45,198 nt of DNA, from the NCBI RefSeq assembly GCF_001064145.1, contig NZ_JVOJ01000056.1:1-45198 (forward strand), read 5' to 3'. This document shows positions 9,213 through 17,546 of this stretch, in pieces; positions within the stretch are counted from its first letter, which is position 1; the number at the start of each line of letters is the position of its first letter. The notes under the pieces are model-generated. The model was not told the DNA's origin. It did no database searches and saw nothing but the letters and a program-made list of their open reading frames with translations. This DNA comes from Sanguibacter keddieii. GTDB taxonomy: Bacteria; Actinomycetota; Actinomycetes; Actinomycetales; Actinomycetaceae. The position numbers were made by a program, and so were the translations under genes.

Positions 9213-9713
9213 TCAACCCACCAATTCGAGAGTTGTCTGGCCGATGCGGATGACGTCACCGATCTTGAGCTGGCGCGGGGCGTTCAGGCGCTCGTCGTCG
9301 ATGAAGGTGCCGTTACGGCTGGAGAGGTCTTCGATCCACCAGCCGTCGGACTGGGGGGTGAGTGCCGCGTGGCGGCTGGACGCGTACTCGTCTTCGAGCA
9401 CGAGGGTGCACGCGGGGGAGCGGCCGATGACGATGGGGGCCTCGCCGAGGGGCAGCATGGTGCCGACGAGGGGGCCGCCGGTCACCAGGAGATCCTTGGG
9501 GGCCAGCGGGTTCACGGAGGTGCGCTTCTTGTCCTTGCGCTTCTCACGGGAGGCTTTGCGGCGTGAGGTGGCCTTGTCGCGTCCCTTGCCGCGCGGGGTG
9601 ACGACGGTGCCGAAGATGTCGCGTCGCAGCGTGTTGACGGCGGCGAGCACGAGGAGCCAGAGCAGCACCAGGAACCCGATGCGGAAAACGGTAAATGCGA
9701 GGTCTGTGGTCAC
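9213..9713 (-). CDS. fhaB: FHA-domain protein FhaB (FipA-like)
   Basis: A 166-aa protein with one N-terminal TM helix (FTVFRIGFLVLLWLLVLAAV), a basic Lys/Arg stretch and a C-terminal FHA domain (IVIGRSPACTLVLED, SSRHA, SSRNGTFIDD). FHA domains bind phosphothreonine, so the protein probably docks kinase-phosphorylated partners at the membrane division machinery. The start is GTG at 9713, four bases past the fhaA stop. Size and N-terminal TM match the mycobacterial homologue of about 155 aa. A longer frame to 9917 only antisense-overlaps fhaA and was rejected. Confidence 0.93.
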   Translation of the reverse strand: MTTDLAFTVFRIGFLVLLWLLVLAAVNTLRRDIFGTVVTPRGKGRDKATSRRKASREKRKDKKRTSVNPLAPKDLLVTGGPLVGTMLPLGEAPIVIGRSPACTLVLEDEYASSRHAALTPQSDGWWIEDLSSRNGTFIDDERLNAPRQLKIGDVIRIGQTTLELVG

Positions 9714-9717
9714 TTCA

Positions 9718-10419
9718 TTAAACTCCGCTCTGGTCTGGGTGCGTCCAGAAGAGGATCTTGGTACGTCCGATGACGATCTGGTTGCCGTCGAGCAGGGTCG
9801 CTGCGTCGATGCGGTGGCCCTCAACGAAGGAGCCGTTGGTGGAGCCGAGATCGGTCGCGATGACGCCGGTGGGGGTGATGCGCAGTTCGAGGTGTCGGCG
9901 CGAGACGCCCGAGTCATTGACGACGATGTCGGCTTCGGAGCCGCGCCCGATGACGGTGACGGGCTCGGTGAGGAGCCACTTTTCGCCGTCGACGTCGATG
10001 ATCGGGTGCTCGGGGGAAGCGGACGAGGCCGTGGCGGGGGCCGCGGGTCCTCGGCGGTTTTCTGCGTCGACCTTCAGGGTGCCGCTGGGCTCGGAGGCGT
10101 CGGCGATGAACTCGATCGTGACGGGGCCGAGGAGGGAGTAGCTGTTCGCTGCGGCGTGTTCGGTGGCCTGCTGGGCGAACTCGTCGGCGAGGACGTCGAG
10201 GGATGCCTCGAGGGAGGTGAGGTCGGTGCGCGAGGCGTAGACCGAGAAGTGGTTCGCGGCAATGATGCGCGAGGCGGAGACTTCTTGGACGGATTCGTCC
10301 ATGGCGCGGCGGATCGCCGTGGTGATGTCCACGGGCTTGATCCCCGACCGGAACACGCGCGAGAAGGCGCCGTTGACGCCTCTCTCGACGGCGCTCTCGA
10401 AGCGGTCGAAGATGCTCAT
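9718..10419 (-). CDS. fhaA: FHA-domain protein FhaA with N-terminal DUF3662
   Basis: A 233-aa cytoplasmic protein, first gene of the operon. Residues 1-115 match the DUF3662 domain found before FHA in actinobacterial FhaA (start MSIFDRFESAVERGVNGAF). Residues about 150-230 form an FHA domain (VIGRGSEADIVVNDS, VSRRHLEL, DLGSTNGSFVEG). It has a far shorter central linker than mycobacterial FhaA (over 500 aa). In that family it binds phosphorylated kinase substrates and modulates late peptidoglycan synthesis. The ATG at 10419 has GAGGAG about 9 nt upstream. Confidence 0.94.
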   Translation of the reverse strand: MSIFDRFESAVERGVNGAFSRVFRSGIKPVDITTAIRRAMDESVQEVSASRIIAANHFSVYASRTDLTSLEASLDVLADEFAQQATEHAAANSYSLLGPVTIEFIADASEPSGTLKVDAENRRGPAAPATASSASPEHPIIDVDGEKWLLTEPVTVIGRGSEADIVVNDSGVSRRHLELRITPTGVIATDLGSTNGSFVEGHRIDAATLLDGNQIVIGRTKILFWTHPDQSGV

Positions 10420-10633
10420 AGTCGTGCTCTCCTCATTCCCCCGCGCTGTGCGCGCGACGTACGGTGTGGGTGGAAGCGAAGCCGCTCCCAGTCACAGTTT
10501 AGCCGCCGTGCGAAGCGGCGTGGCCCCATCTGTCGGGATGTTCCCGATGAGCAAAGGCCCGCGCGCTCGCATTGAAGGCCCGTCATGGCAGGGAATACCT
10601 TGCCATGATGCGCCTGTGACATTTGGTGCACAT

Positions 10634-10647
10634 GTTACACGTGTGAC
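10634..10647. promoter_or_regulatory. Near-palindrome, possible operator
   Basis: GTTACACGTGTGAC reads as a palindrome with one mismatch in its 7-bp arms. It lies about 215 bp upstream of fhaA. No regulator can be assigned. Confidence 0.25.
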
Positions 10648-10979
10648 GATAAGTGTGTTGGAGCAAACAGAGTGTGGACATGTTGTGGTGGATCTTTCAG
10701 TCTCGCCTGGCCGCGATCCGGGTTCTGGGTGTCCATGTGGGAGGGATTGTGTCGGGGTGTGTGTTGGCGCTGCGTGCATTGCCGGCTGTTATGCAGTGCA
10801 CATTCGAGGCCTCTGACCAATCGGTTGATGCTTCTGGCTGTTTTCAGGTGGGTGACTGGGAGTGGGATGAGCTTGTCAAAAAGTGAGAACGGTCGCCCTT
10901 TTGGGTCGAGTGCGCTCGGTCTGGCCGTCGTTGCCCATGAGGCCTGCGCAGTGAGGGTGTTGTGGTCACTATGTGTGGG

Positions 10980-10988
10980 TGTGGATAA
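10980..10988 (-). promoter_or_regulatory. DnaA-box-like site
   Basis: TGTGGATAA is the complement of the consensus DnaA box TTATCCACA. It is a single isolated perfect box, not a cluster, 79 bp upstream of the surface-protein start. Confidence 0.3.
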
Positions 10989-11066
10989 ATACTGACCTAG
11001 AGGGCTATGCGGGAACTAAGTCCCATTGTTATGGTGAGCCAGTAACCATATCGACGTGGGGGCAGT

Positions 11067-13757
11067 ATGAGACTCACTGACATGCAGGGCAGCGTCCACA
11101 CTCGAAACGACGCCTACCGAGACGACCTTCCACCGACGGCTGGCCATGCGACCTGTCGAGCGGTGGGTGCCTCGCGCCCGCGTCGCTTCTTCGCGCGTGG
11201 CCTCATCGCGCTCGCTCTGTCCGGACTCGTTCTGTCCGGCCTCGGCATGGTGCCCGGCGCAGCACGTGCGGAGGCTCCCCTCGAGACCCCCGGTGCCGAC
11301 GCCATCACCTTCAATCGATCCGAAGGGCGCATCGGCGCGGCCGTCCTCAATGACTCCGGTACGGACCGCACCACCGTCGTCGCGGACAACTCCTACTTCG
11401 GCATCGTGCCCGGCATGACGAAGTACAACTCTGCCGACCCGAACCAGCGTTCCGTTGCCTATCGCTCGGGCTACGCCCAGGACTGGCTCGATGCGAATAC
11501 GGCGACAAGCGGCGACTATTGGTCCTACGTCACCCGAGGCGTCGCCTGGGACTACCACTTGGCCGCCTACTACCGGTACCCCTACGACGGTGAATACACG
11601 CCGAACGCGATCTCGACCTCGACGACGAGCGCTCTCGGCTACAAGCCGAACAACCCCGGCACGGTGTCGCTCAACAGCACCTTCCTGATCGGCGCCGTGC
11701 GCCACAACAACTTCCCGATCTACTCCCAGATCCACTGGGTGCACTCCTCCTTCGATATTCGCATCGGCGACCTGGAGGAGTCCTTCCCCTTCGACCAGCA
11801 GGAAACCGACAACGACACGGACACGACGGCCGTGCGGCGCAAGGGAGGCCCCTACGAATGGGTCTCCCGCGCCTCCGCGCCCCGCACCTGCCCATCGAGC
11901 GCCCCCTACTACGCGCTTGCCCGATCCGATGGCAACTGGCACTGCTTCAAGAAAGTCGGTGAAGGAGAAGGCAAATACGACATCTACACGGATCAGCCCC
12001 AGTACTACCCGGGCTCGGCAGGCAAGCCCGACCAGACCCCCGGCTCGGACGACGTCCTGACGATCACCAAGACCACCTCGGACCAGACGATCACCGTCAA
12101 CGGGATCCCCTACCGACTCGTCCTCTACGGATTCGTGCCCAACGCGGACGGCAACTGCCCCGCAACCCCGCCTGCCGGATCGACCCCGGTCTCCACCTTC
12201 ACGACGAAGGAAAGCCAGGCGTCCTTCGGCTGCCTCTACGGCTCCTTCAGCCAGGAGCGCTACGTGCGCGTCGCGAAGGCGCTCACCGAGGACTCCGAGC
12301 AGGTCGGCGACGCGATCCCCCCATTCACCTTCACGACGATGGGCCTGGGTGACTGGGACGCGCCCACGGGAACCCCGCTCACCACGAGCGTGACGGCCGA
12401 CGGCTTCGTCGGATGGAACTCCTTCGACGACGCGAACCTGACCCCGACCGCATACGGCGAGGCCGGGGCAGTCTCCTCCGGATACAGGGCCTTCATGCCG
12501 GGCTTCTCTCAGTTCATCATCGCCGAGACGGGGCCGCGAATCGCCGGCCGATTCCCGTTGCAGTTTGGCGCCGAGGGACGTTTCGGCCCCTGGAAGGTGA
12601 GCGATGCCCCGAACTCCGCGCAGTGGAGCCTCGTCGACGTGACCTGCCTGAACGGTGTGGGCGAGCGCGTGAACGTCACCCGCGACGCGACCACGGGGGG
12701 CGTGGACTTCTCCCAGGTTGCCCCGGCCTCGTCGCCGGCGGCCCTGCCGATCACCTGCACGTTCACCAATCGCGAGCAGGTGCCCAAGCTGCGCATCCAG
12801 AAGGAGCTCGAATCGGTCGAGGGTGCGACGACGGATGACATCACCGTCACCTATCGCATCACGGCCACGAACGACGGCACCCTTGCGGGCACGACTGGGC
12901 GCCTGACGGACACGCCGAACTTCGCACCGGGACTGAGTGTTCACTCCGCAGCCGTCGCGACCAGTCTCGACGCGCTTGCCAGCACGACCGAGCAGGGCGC
13001 CTCCTCCTCGTACGTCCTTACCGAAGGCACCACCATCGAGCCGGGTGCATCCTCCACGTGGTACATCCGCATGAAGGTCACGCGCGACAGTGCGACCCCC
13101 GGGTACTCCGAAGCGCTGCTCGAGTGCGCCTCGTCGAACGATCGCCTGACCCCGGGCCGAGGCCTCTACAACGCGGTGTCGGGCTCCTACGATCACGACG
13201 GCGAGGCCAATAACGAGGCCTGCGCGCCCGTGCGCCCCCGCCCGATCCGCATCGAAAAGGCCGGCACGCAGCCGGTCGGCACCCCGAACGACGACGGAAC
13301 GTATCCGCTCGACGGCGCGGCCTTCGCGATCTACGACAACGAGGCTCTGGCCGGGGATCCGGTCTCCGTCCTCGACGGCGGGTCGCGCTTCGTGACCGCG
13401 CCTCTGGAGACGGGGAAGACCTACTGGCTCGTGGAGACCCGCGCGCCCGTCGGACACGCGCTGCTGCCTCGTCCTGTCGCCTTCCACATCGAGGCTGGAA
13501 CGGATGCTGATGCCACGACCGTCATTAAGACGGACTTCGGCGCCGACGAGGGGTTCAGCTCCGTGCGCGTCCTGCCCGCATCAGGCAGCTTGCCCGGCGC
13601 GGATCGCACCCCCGGTATCCGCGTCGTCGACACGCAGGTCGGCGTGCTCCCCAAGGCCGGATCCATCGGCGTCTACCCGCAGATCGCGGGAGGAGTCGCC
13701 CTGCTGGGCCTCGCCGGGGCCTGCGCCTGGCTGCGCCGGCAGGCACGGGCCGCGTAA
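11067..13757 (+). CDS. Large secreted surface protein, pilin/adhesin-like, with LPKAG sorting signal
   Basis: An 896-aa protein. A long N-terminal region with a hydrophobic helix and an Ala-x-Ala-type site (about residues 40-69, GLGMVPGAARAEA) acts as signal peptide. A Cys-containing ectodomain of unknown fold covers about 70-580. A DUF11-like segment (LRIQKELESV...ITVTYRITATNDG) covers about 590-720. A SpaA/Cna-B-like module lies at about 725-855 (IRIEKAG, LDGAAFAIYD, and the E-box-like YWLVETRAPVGH). The C-terminus has LPKAG (861-865), a hydrophobic span and the basic tail RRQARAA. It is probably sortase-anchored, although the motif has Ala where LPxTG has Thr. The ATG at 11067 has GGGGGC upstream; a GTG at 11163 would give a more typical signal-peptide length. 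No sortase or other pilin gene is adjacent. Confidence 0.85.
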   Translation: MRLTDMQGSVHTRNDAYRDDLPPTAGHATCRAVGASRPRRFFARGLIALALSGLVLSGLGMVPGAARAEAPLETPGADAITFNRSEGRIGAAVLNDSGTDRTTVVADNSYFGIVPGMTKYNSADPNQRSVAYRSGYAQDWLDANTATSGDYWSYVTRGVAWDYHLAAYYRYPYDGEYTPNAISTSTTSALGYKPNNPGTVSLNSTFLIGAVRHNNFPIYSQIHWVHSSFDIRIGDLEESFPFDQQETDNDTDTTAVRRKGGPYEWVSRASAPRTCPSSAPYYALARSDGNWHCFKKVGEGEGKYDIYTDQPQYYPGSAGKPDQTPGSDDVLTITKTTSDQTITVNGIPYRLVLYGFVPNADGNCPATPPAGSTPVSTFTTKESQASFGCLYGSFSQERYVRVAKALTEDSEQVGDAIPPFTFTTMGLGDWDAPTGTPLTTSVTADGFVGWNSFDDANLTPTAYGEAGAVSSGYRAFMPGFSQFIIAETGPRIAGRFPLQFGAEGRFGPWKVSDAPNSAQWSLVDVTCLNGVGERVNVTRDATTGGVDFSQVAPASSPAALPITCTFTNREQVPKLRIQKELESVEGATTDDITVTYRITATNDGTLAGTTGRLTDTPNFAPGLSVHSAAVATSLDALASTTEQGASSSYVLTEGTTIEPGASSTWYIRMKVTRDSATPGYSEALLECASSNDRLTPGRGLYNAVSGSYDHDGEANNEACAPVRPRPIRIEKAGTQPVGTPNDDGTYPLDGAAFAIYDNEALAGDPVSVLDGGSRFVTAPLETGKTYWLVETRAPVGHALLPRPVAFHIEAGTDADATTVIKTDFGADEGFSSVRVLPASGSLPGADRTPGIRVVDTQVGVLPKAGSIGVYPQIAGGVALLGLAGACAWLRRQARAA
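12720..12733 (-). repeat. 14-mer motif GACGAGGCCGGGGC, copy inside the surface-protein gene
   Basis: An exact copy in the complement orientation, in frame as A-P-A-S-S within a linker before ITCTF. Other exact copies are at 15080, 16961, 22282, 25372, 26151, 27927, 28713 and 30487. Confidence 0.85.
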
Positions 13758-13840
13758 CGCACGCCACGAGAGGGCTCAGGCCTCGTAACGCACGCCGCGA
13801 GAGGGCTCAGGCTTCGTAACGCACGCCGCGAGACGTTACG
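13753..13840 (+). repeat. 31-bp tandem repeat overlapping the stop codon, ending in a hairpin
   Basis: CGTAACGCACGCC(A/G)CGAG plus AGGGCTCAGG recurs at 13753, 13784 and 13815 with an exact 31-bp period. The surface-protein TAA stop lies inside the first copy. The third copy changes to end in CGTTACG, forming a hairpin with its own CGTAACG (13815-13821 with 13834-13840). It probably acts as terminator. Confidence 0.8.
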
Positions 13841-13904
13841 ACGTGGGCGGTGCAGCTAGACTGCCGAATTTCCTCAGCTGCAGCCCGGTGGTTCCTCAAC
13901 AATG

Positions 13905-14009
13905 TCGCACGTAATTCCCTTGCGACTATTTCAAACATTGAAATCGAGTCGTTGGAATTGCAACGTTTGTGGGCTATGTCCAAAAATGACCGTGTTAAAT
14001 TACGTGCGA
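13905..14009 (+). repeat. Dispersed 103-bp cloverleaf palindrome, copy A
   Basis: The outer arms TCGCACGTAATT and AATTACGTGCGA form a perfect 12-bp stem. Inside lie TTTCAA-ACA-TTGAAA and CGTTG-GAATTG-CAACG hairpins. Core length from CGCACG to CGTGCG is 103 bp. The 18 bp before it (GGTGGTTCCTCAACAATG) are shared with copy C. It sits between the convergent surface-protein gene and nrdF. No target-site duplication is evident. Confidence 0.9.
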
Positions 14010-14050
14010 CTTTTGGGGGGGAACGCCGGAAAGGGGCCTCGCATAGACAG

Positions 14051-14076
14051 CGCGGCCGGGCGCGCGCCCGGCCGCG
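14051..14076 (-). terminator. Perfect 26-nt GC palindrome after nrdF
   Basis: A self-complementary 26-nt sequence centred on GGGCGCGCGCCC lies 11 bp beyond the nrdF stop. It is likely the nrdF terminator. No T-tract follows. Confidence 0.5.
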
Positions 14077-14087
14077 TGATAGCAGGA

Positions 14088-15131
<1,044 letters not shown>

Positions 15132-15194
15132 TCACGGCGACGCTGGTGGCACGTGTTTCGTGGACGAGGTCACCTCGGCGGGGGGTGGGGGCTG

Positions 15195-15200
15195 TATCGT
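15195..15200 (+). promoter_or_regulatory. Putative -10 box, leaderless start
   Basis: TATCGT lies 7 nt before the ATG at 15208, and no Shine-Dalgarno sequence is present. This arrangement predicts transcription from the start codon itself. Confidence 0.5.
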
Positions 15201-15207
15201 ATGCGCC

Positions 15208-16167
15208 ATGACGACGCCCACCTTCGCCGACGTTGACGAGGCCCTCGCCCGGGGCGACTACCGCGCGGCCCTGTCCCTCCTCGAATCCCTCGAGGTCGTG
15301 GGTGAAGACGCCTGCTACCGTCGCGATGTCCAGGCCGCGGCCTGCGCCGACCGCCTCGGCCTGTACCCCCTGTGCGAGGAGTATGCGACGCGCGCACGCG
15401 CCTACGGCGACGACATGGCCGACCCCTTCGCTCTCATCGCGCGCGCCCAGCGCCGCCAAGGCCTCGTCGAGGACGCGGAGGCCACGGCCTCGTCCGGCAT
15501 GCGCCTCCACCCCCGCTCCGCCGAGATCGCCCGCGAGCTGACCCTCTGCCTCGTCGACCTGGGACGCTACGACGAGGCCCTGCCCGTCTCCGAGATCGCC
15601 ACCGACGGCCTTCCCGACGACGTCGAGCTCCTCATGGCATACGGGCGCCTGTGGGCACCCGTGGAACCCAACGGCGCCCAATGGGCCTTTGGGCGCGCCA
15701 CCTCGAACGCCCCGGACCTAGCCGAGGCGAAGTTCGCCTACGACTCCCTGGCCCACCCGCTCAAGGGAGCGGGGTGTTCCTCGTACGCCATCGAGATGGA
15801 ACCGGCCGTCACCGAGGCCTACGGGCGGATGCTCAAGCGCGTGACCTTCGCCCTCGACAAAGCCTGGATTTTCGCCATTTTCGCGGGCTTCGGCTGCGGA
15901 ATCGGCTACGTCGCGACCCTGCGTGTCATGACGGATGAGCTCGCGATCTTCTTTTTCCTCCTGTACGCCGTCATGTCGCTCAGCGGCTACCTCATGACGT
16001 TCGCGCAGATCGCGCTCTTTAATCGCGTCCTCCCGCGAGGCGTACGCCTGACCTTCAGGATCCTGCGCAAGCGCTTCCCGGACCTGGGGAGCTCCGTCAT
16101 GGACTTCGTCCGCATGATCGTGCTGGCGGGGCTCATCCTCTTCGGGCTGATGGCGCTCACCCGCTGA
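15208..16167 (+). CDS. TPR-like protein with C-terminal membrane segments, function unknown
   Basis: A 319-aa protein. The first two thirds form helical TPR-like repeats (FADVDEALARGDYRAALSLL, PLCEEYATRARAYGDDMADPF, and LGRYDEALPVSEIA at about 130). The final third has about three hydrophobic helices (AWIFAIFAGFGCGIGYVATL, IFFFLLYAVMSLSGYLM, FVRMIVLAGLILFGLMAL). The cytoplasmic repeats presumably hold a partner near the membrane; no function can be assigned. The ATG at 15208 is chosen because upstream sequence in the same frame overlaps nrdF antisense and reads unnaturally. It is divergent from nrdF. Confidence 0.8.
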   Translation: MTTPTFADVDEALARGDYRAALSLLESLEVVGEDACYRRDVQAAACADRLGLYPLCEEYATRARAYGDDMADPFALIARAQRRQGLVEDAEATASSGMRLHPRSAEIARELTLCLVDLGRYDEALPVSEIATDGLPDDVELLMAYGRLWAPVEPNGAQWAFGRATSNAPDLAEAKFAYDSLAHPLKGAGCSSYAIEMEPAVTEAYGRMLKRVTFALDKAWIFAIFAGFGCGIGYVATLRVMTDELAIFFFLLYAVMSLSGYLMTFAQIALFNRVLPRGVRLTFRILRKRFPDLGSSVMDFVRMIVLAGLILFGLMALTR

Positions 16168-16290
16168 CCCCTGTCGCCGCGCGGTTTCGGCGATAACGGC
16201 CAGGAATCCTCACATCCTGACCATCGAAAAAGTGTCCAACTAGGTGTCTGAAGGTTGCTTTGTAAGGCGCGAAAAATTAACGGACAGCGC

Positions 16291-16296
16291 TATTGT
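16291..16296 (+). promoter_or_regulatory. Putative -10 box, leaderless start
   Basis: TATTGT lies 6 nt before the GTG at 16303. The intervening GAGGGC could instead serve as a weak ribosome-binding site, but it abuts the start codon. Confidence 0.45.
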
Positions 16297-16302
16297 GAGG
16301 GC

Positions 16303-16878
16303 GTGACCTATCAGCCCTTGCAATTCGATGCCGCACCCCGGCCCTACCGCCTGGGGAACGACCAGCTGCGCCGCTACAACCGCGTGCGCGCCGGTCAACG
16401 AACGCAGGGCCGCGTCAACACCGCGATCGACGTCGTCACCATCCTCCTGATCGTCTCCGTCAGCGCCATCGTCGCCATCGTCGAGCTCTCCTCCATGCCC
16501 GAACCGGTCATCGAAAAGCTCGCCGCCCTCGCCCTGGCCCTCATCCTCGGAGGAGGTCTCATCCTCCTCGCGCTCCTCGCCGCACTCCTCATCGTGGCCC
16601 GCCGCTGGCACCACGAATGGGACGGCAACGAAGACCTCGTCATCTTCTCCGAGTCCCACGCGGCCCTGCGCGCCGCGCGGCAAGACGGCGCCGTCATGAC
16701 CGCCTGCGCGCGTATGCAGCTGGCCTGGTTCATCGGCTTCCTCGCCGTCGGTGGCATCGCCGTCGCCACAGAATCCGCGTTCCTCGCCGCCCTCGTCTCC
16801 CTGCCCCTCGTCATGGGGCTCCTCAACTCCTGGCGCTCGGGCCAAGCCCTGCGCCGCATCACCGGCCGCACCCTCTGA
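16303..16878 (+). CDS. Hypothetical membrane protein, about four TM segments
   Basis: 191 aa from the GTG at 16303 (VTYQPLQFDAAPRPYRLG). A polar N-terminal region is followed by paired hydrophobic helices at about 42-62 and 75-98, a charged loop (RRWHHEWDGNEDLVIFSES), and two more helices near 135-170. There is no recognised family motif. A frame extending to 16255 lacks better support, because the promoter-like TATTGT lies inside it. The gene ends 120 bp before a convergent gene. Function unknown. Confidence 0.7.
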   Translation: MTYQPLQFDAAPRPYRLGNDQLRRYNRVRAGQRTQGRVNTAIDVVTILLIVSVSAIVAIVELSSMPEPVIEKLAALALALILGGGLILLALLAALLIVARRWHHEWDGNEDLVIFSESHAALRAARQDGAVMTACARMQLAWFIGFLAVGGIAVATESAFLAALVSLPLVMGLLNSWRSGQALRRITGRTL

Positions 16879-16997
16879 CACCGGCCGGATCCGGTGACTC
16901 GCGCCGGGCAGTTGACGCACGTCGGGCCCGCACGCTCACGCGCACGGACCCGATCTCTGCGCCCCGGCCTCGTCGACGCGGGACGATAGACGAAACG

Positions 16998-17516
16998 TCA
17001 ACCCTTCGAGAGCCTCTCACGCACGGCCCCCGCGCCGAACGTCAGCACAGTCAAGGCCGCCTCCAGACCGCCCAGGGCCAGCCCCTGCCTCGTATGAGCA
17101 AAACGAGCGCCCTGCGCCCGGCGACCCTCACCGCGGCGGAACAGCCAGCGCTCCACGCCGACCGTGATCATCGCCGAACCCAGCGCCGCGCCCGCCAGAA
17201 CCGCCAGCTCCGCCGGGTCCGCCTCGGTGACGCCCCCAAGCGGATCCTCGCCCGCGACGGGGGACGACTTCGAGCAATCCGCGTCCTCATCGTCATAGGG
17301 CGGAAGCTCCGCAGCCTCCGGCAACTGCGCCACCATCGACCAGCCGAGCACCCCCAGCAGGCCCGCCTTCACGAGACCGCGCAACGGACGCGAGCGCACG
17401 TAATCGGGCAGGGCGTACCACGCGACGGTCGCGCCCACGCCCGCCGCGAACCCCGCGACCCGAGTCGGGTCCACCGAGCCAACACACGGACAAGAACAGC
17501 TAGATGAGGAGGCCAT
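16998..17516 (-). CDS. Hypothetical membrane-associated protein
   Basis: 172 aa from the ATG at 17516 (MASSSSCSCPCVGSVDP), preceded by AAAGGA at 11-12 nt. An upstream TTG at 17531 is in frame but less likely. There are short hydrophobic helices near residues 20-38 and 50-64, an acidic stretch (PPYDDEDADC), then further hydrophobic segments around AVLAGAALGSAMITVG and ALTVLTFGAGAV. The Cys-Ser-rich N-terminus is odd but has no lipobox. It lies 30 bp downstream of the aminopeptidase gene and is probably co-transcribed. Function unknown. Confidence 0.65.
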   Translation of the reverse strand: MASSSSCSCPCVGSVDPTRVAGFAAGVGATVAWYALPDYVRSRPLRGLVKAGLLGVLGWSMVAQLPEAAELPPYDDEDADCSKSSPVAGEDPLGGVTEADPAELAVLAGAALGSAMITVGVERWLFRRGEGRRAQGARFAHTRQGLALGGLEAALTVLTFGAGAVRERLSKG

Positions 17517-17546
17517 GGCCAGTCCTTTCAATCGGGAGCGCGCGGA

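Larger units (their letters stand above)
10420..11066. other. Gene-free divergent region between fhaA and the surface protein
   Basis: No credible gene was found. It should contain the promoters of the division operon (minus) and of the surface-protein gene (plus). Visible elements are a hairpin TCGGGA-TGT-TCCCGA (10533-10547), a near-palindrome GTTACACGTGTGAC (10634-10647) and a perfect DnaA-box sequence TGTGGATAA (10980-10988). The short frames in it have unnatural Trp/Cys-rich composition. Confidence 0.6.

Noticed and set aside
10653-10995. Short plus-strand frames of 77 and 107 codons between fhaA and the surface-protein gene
   Set aside because: Cys/Trp-rich improbable proteins with no start context or family; the region is better explained as a divergent promoter region.
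11016-13487. An 823-codon minus-strand frame opposite the surface-protein gene
   Set aside because: Antisense shadow with Arg/Gly/Val-biased composition; the plus-strand product has signal peptide, SpaA-like module and sorting signal.
13905-14009. The 103-bp palindromes as ordinary terminators
   Set aside because: They lack T-tracts, occur also between divergent genes, and some neighbours already have their own terminators. The internal two-hairpin design and fixed length are not needed for termination.
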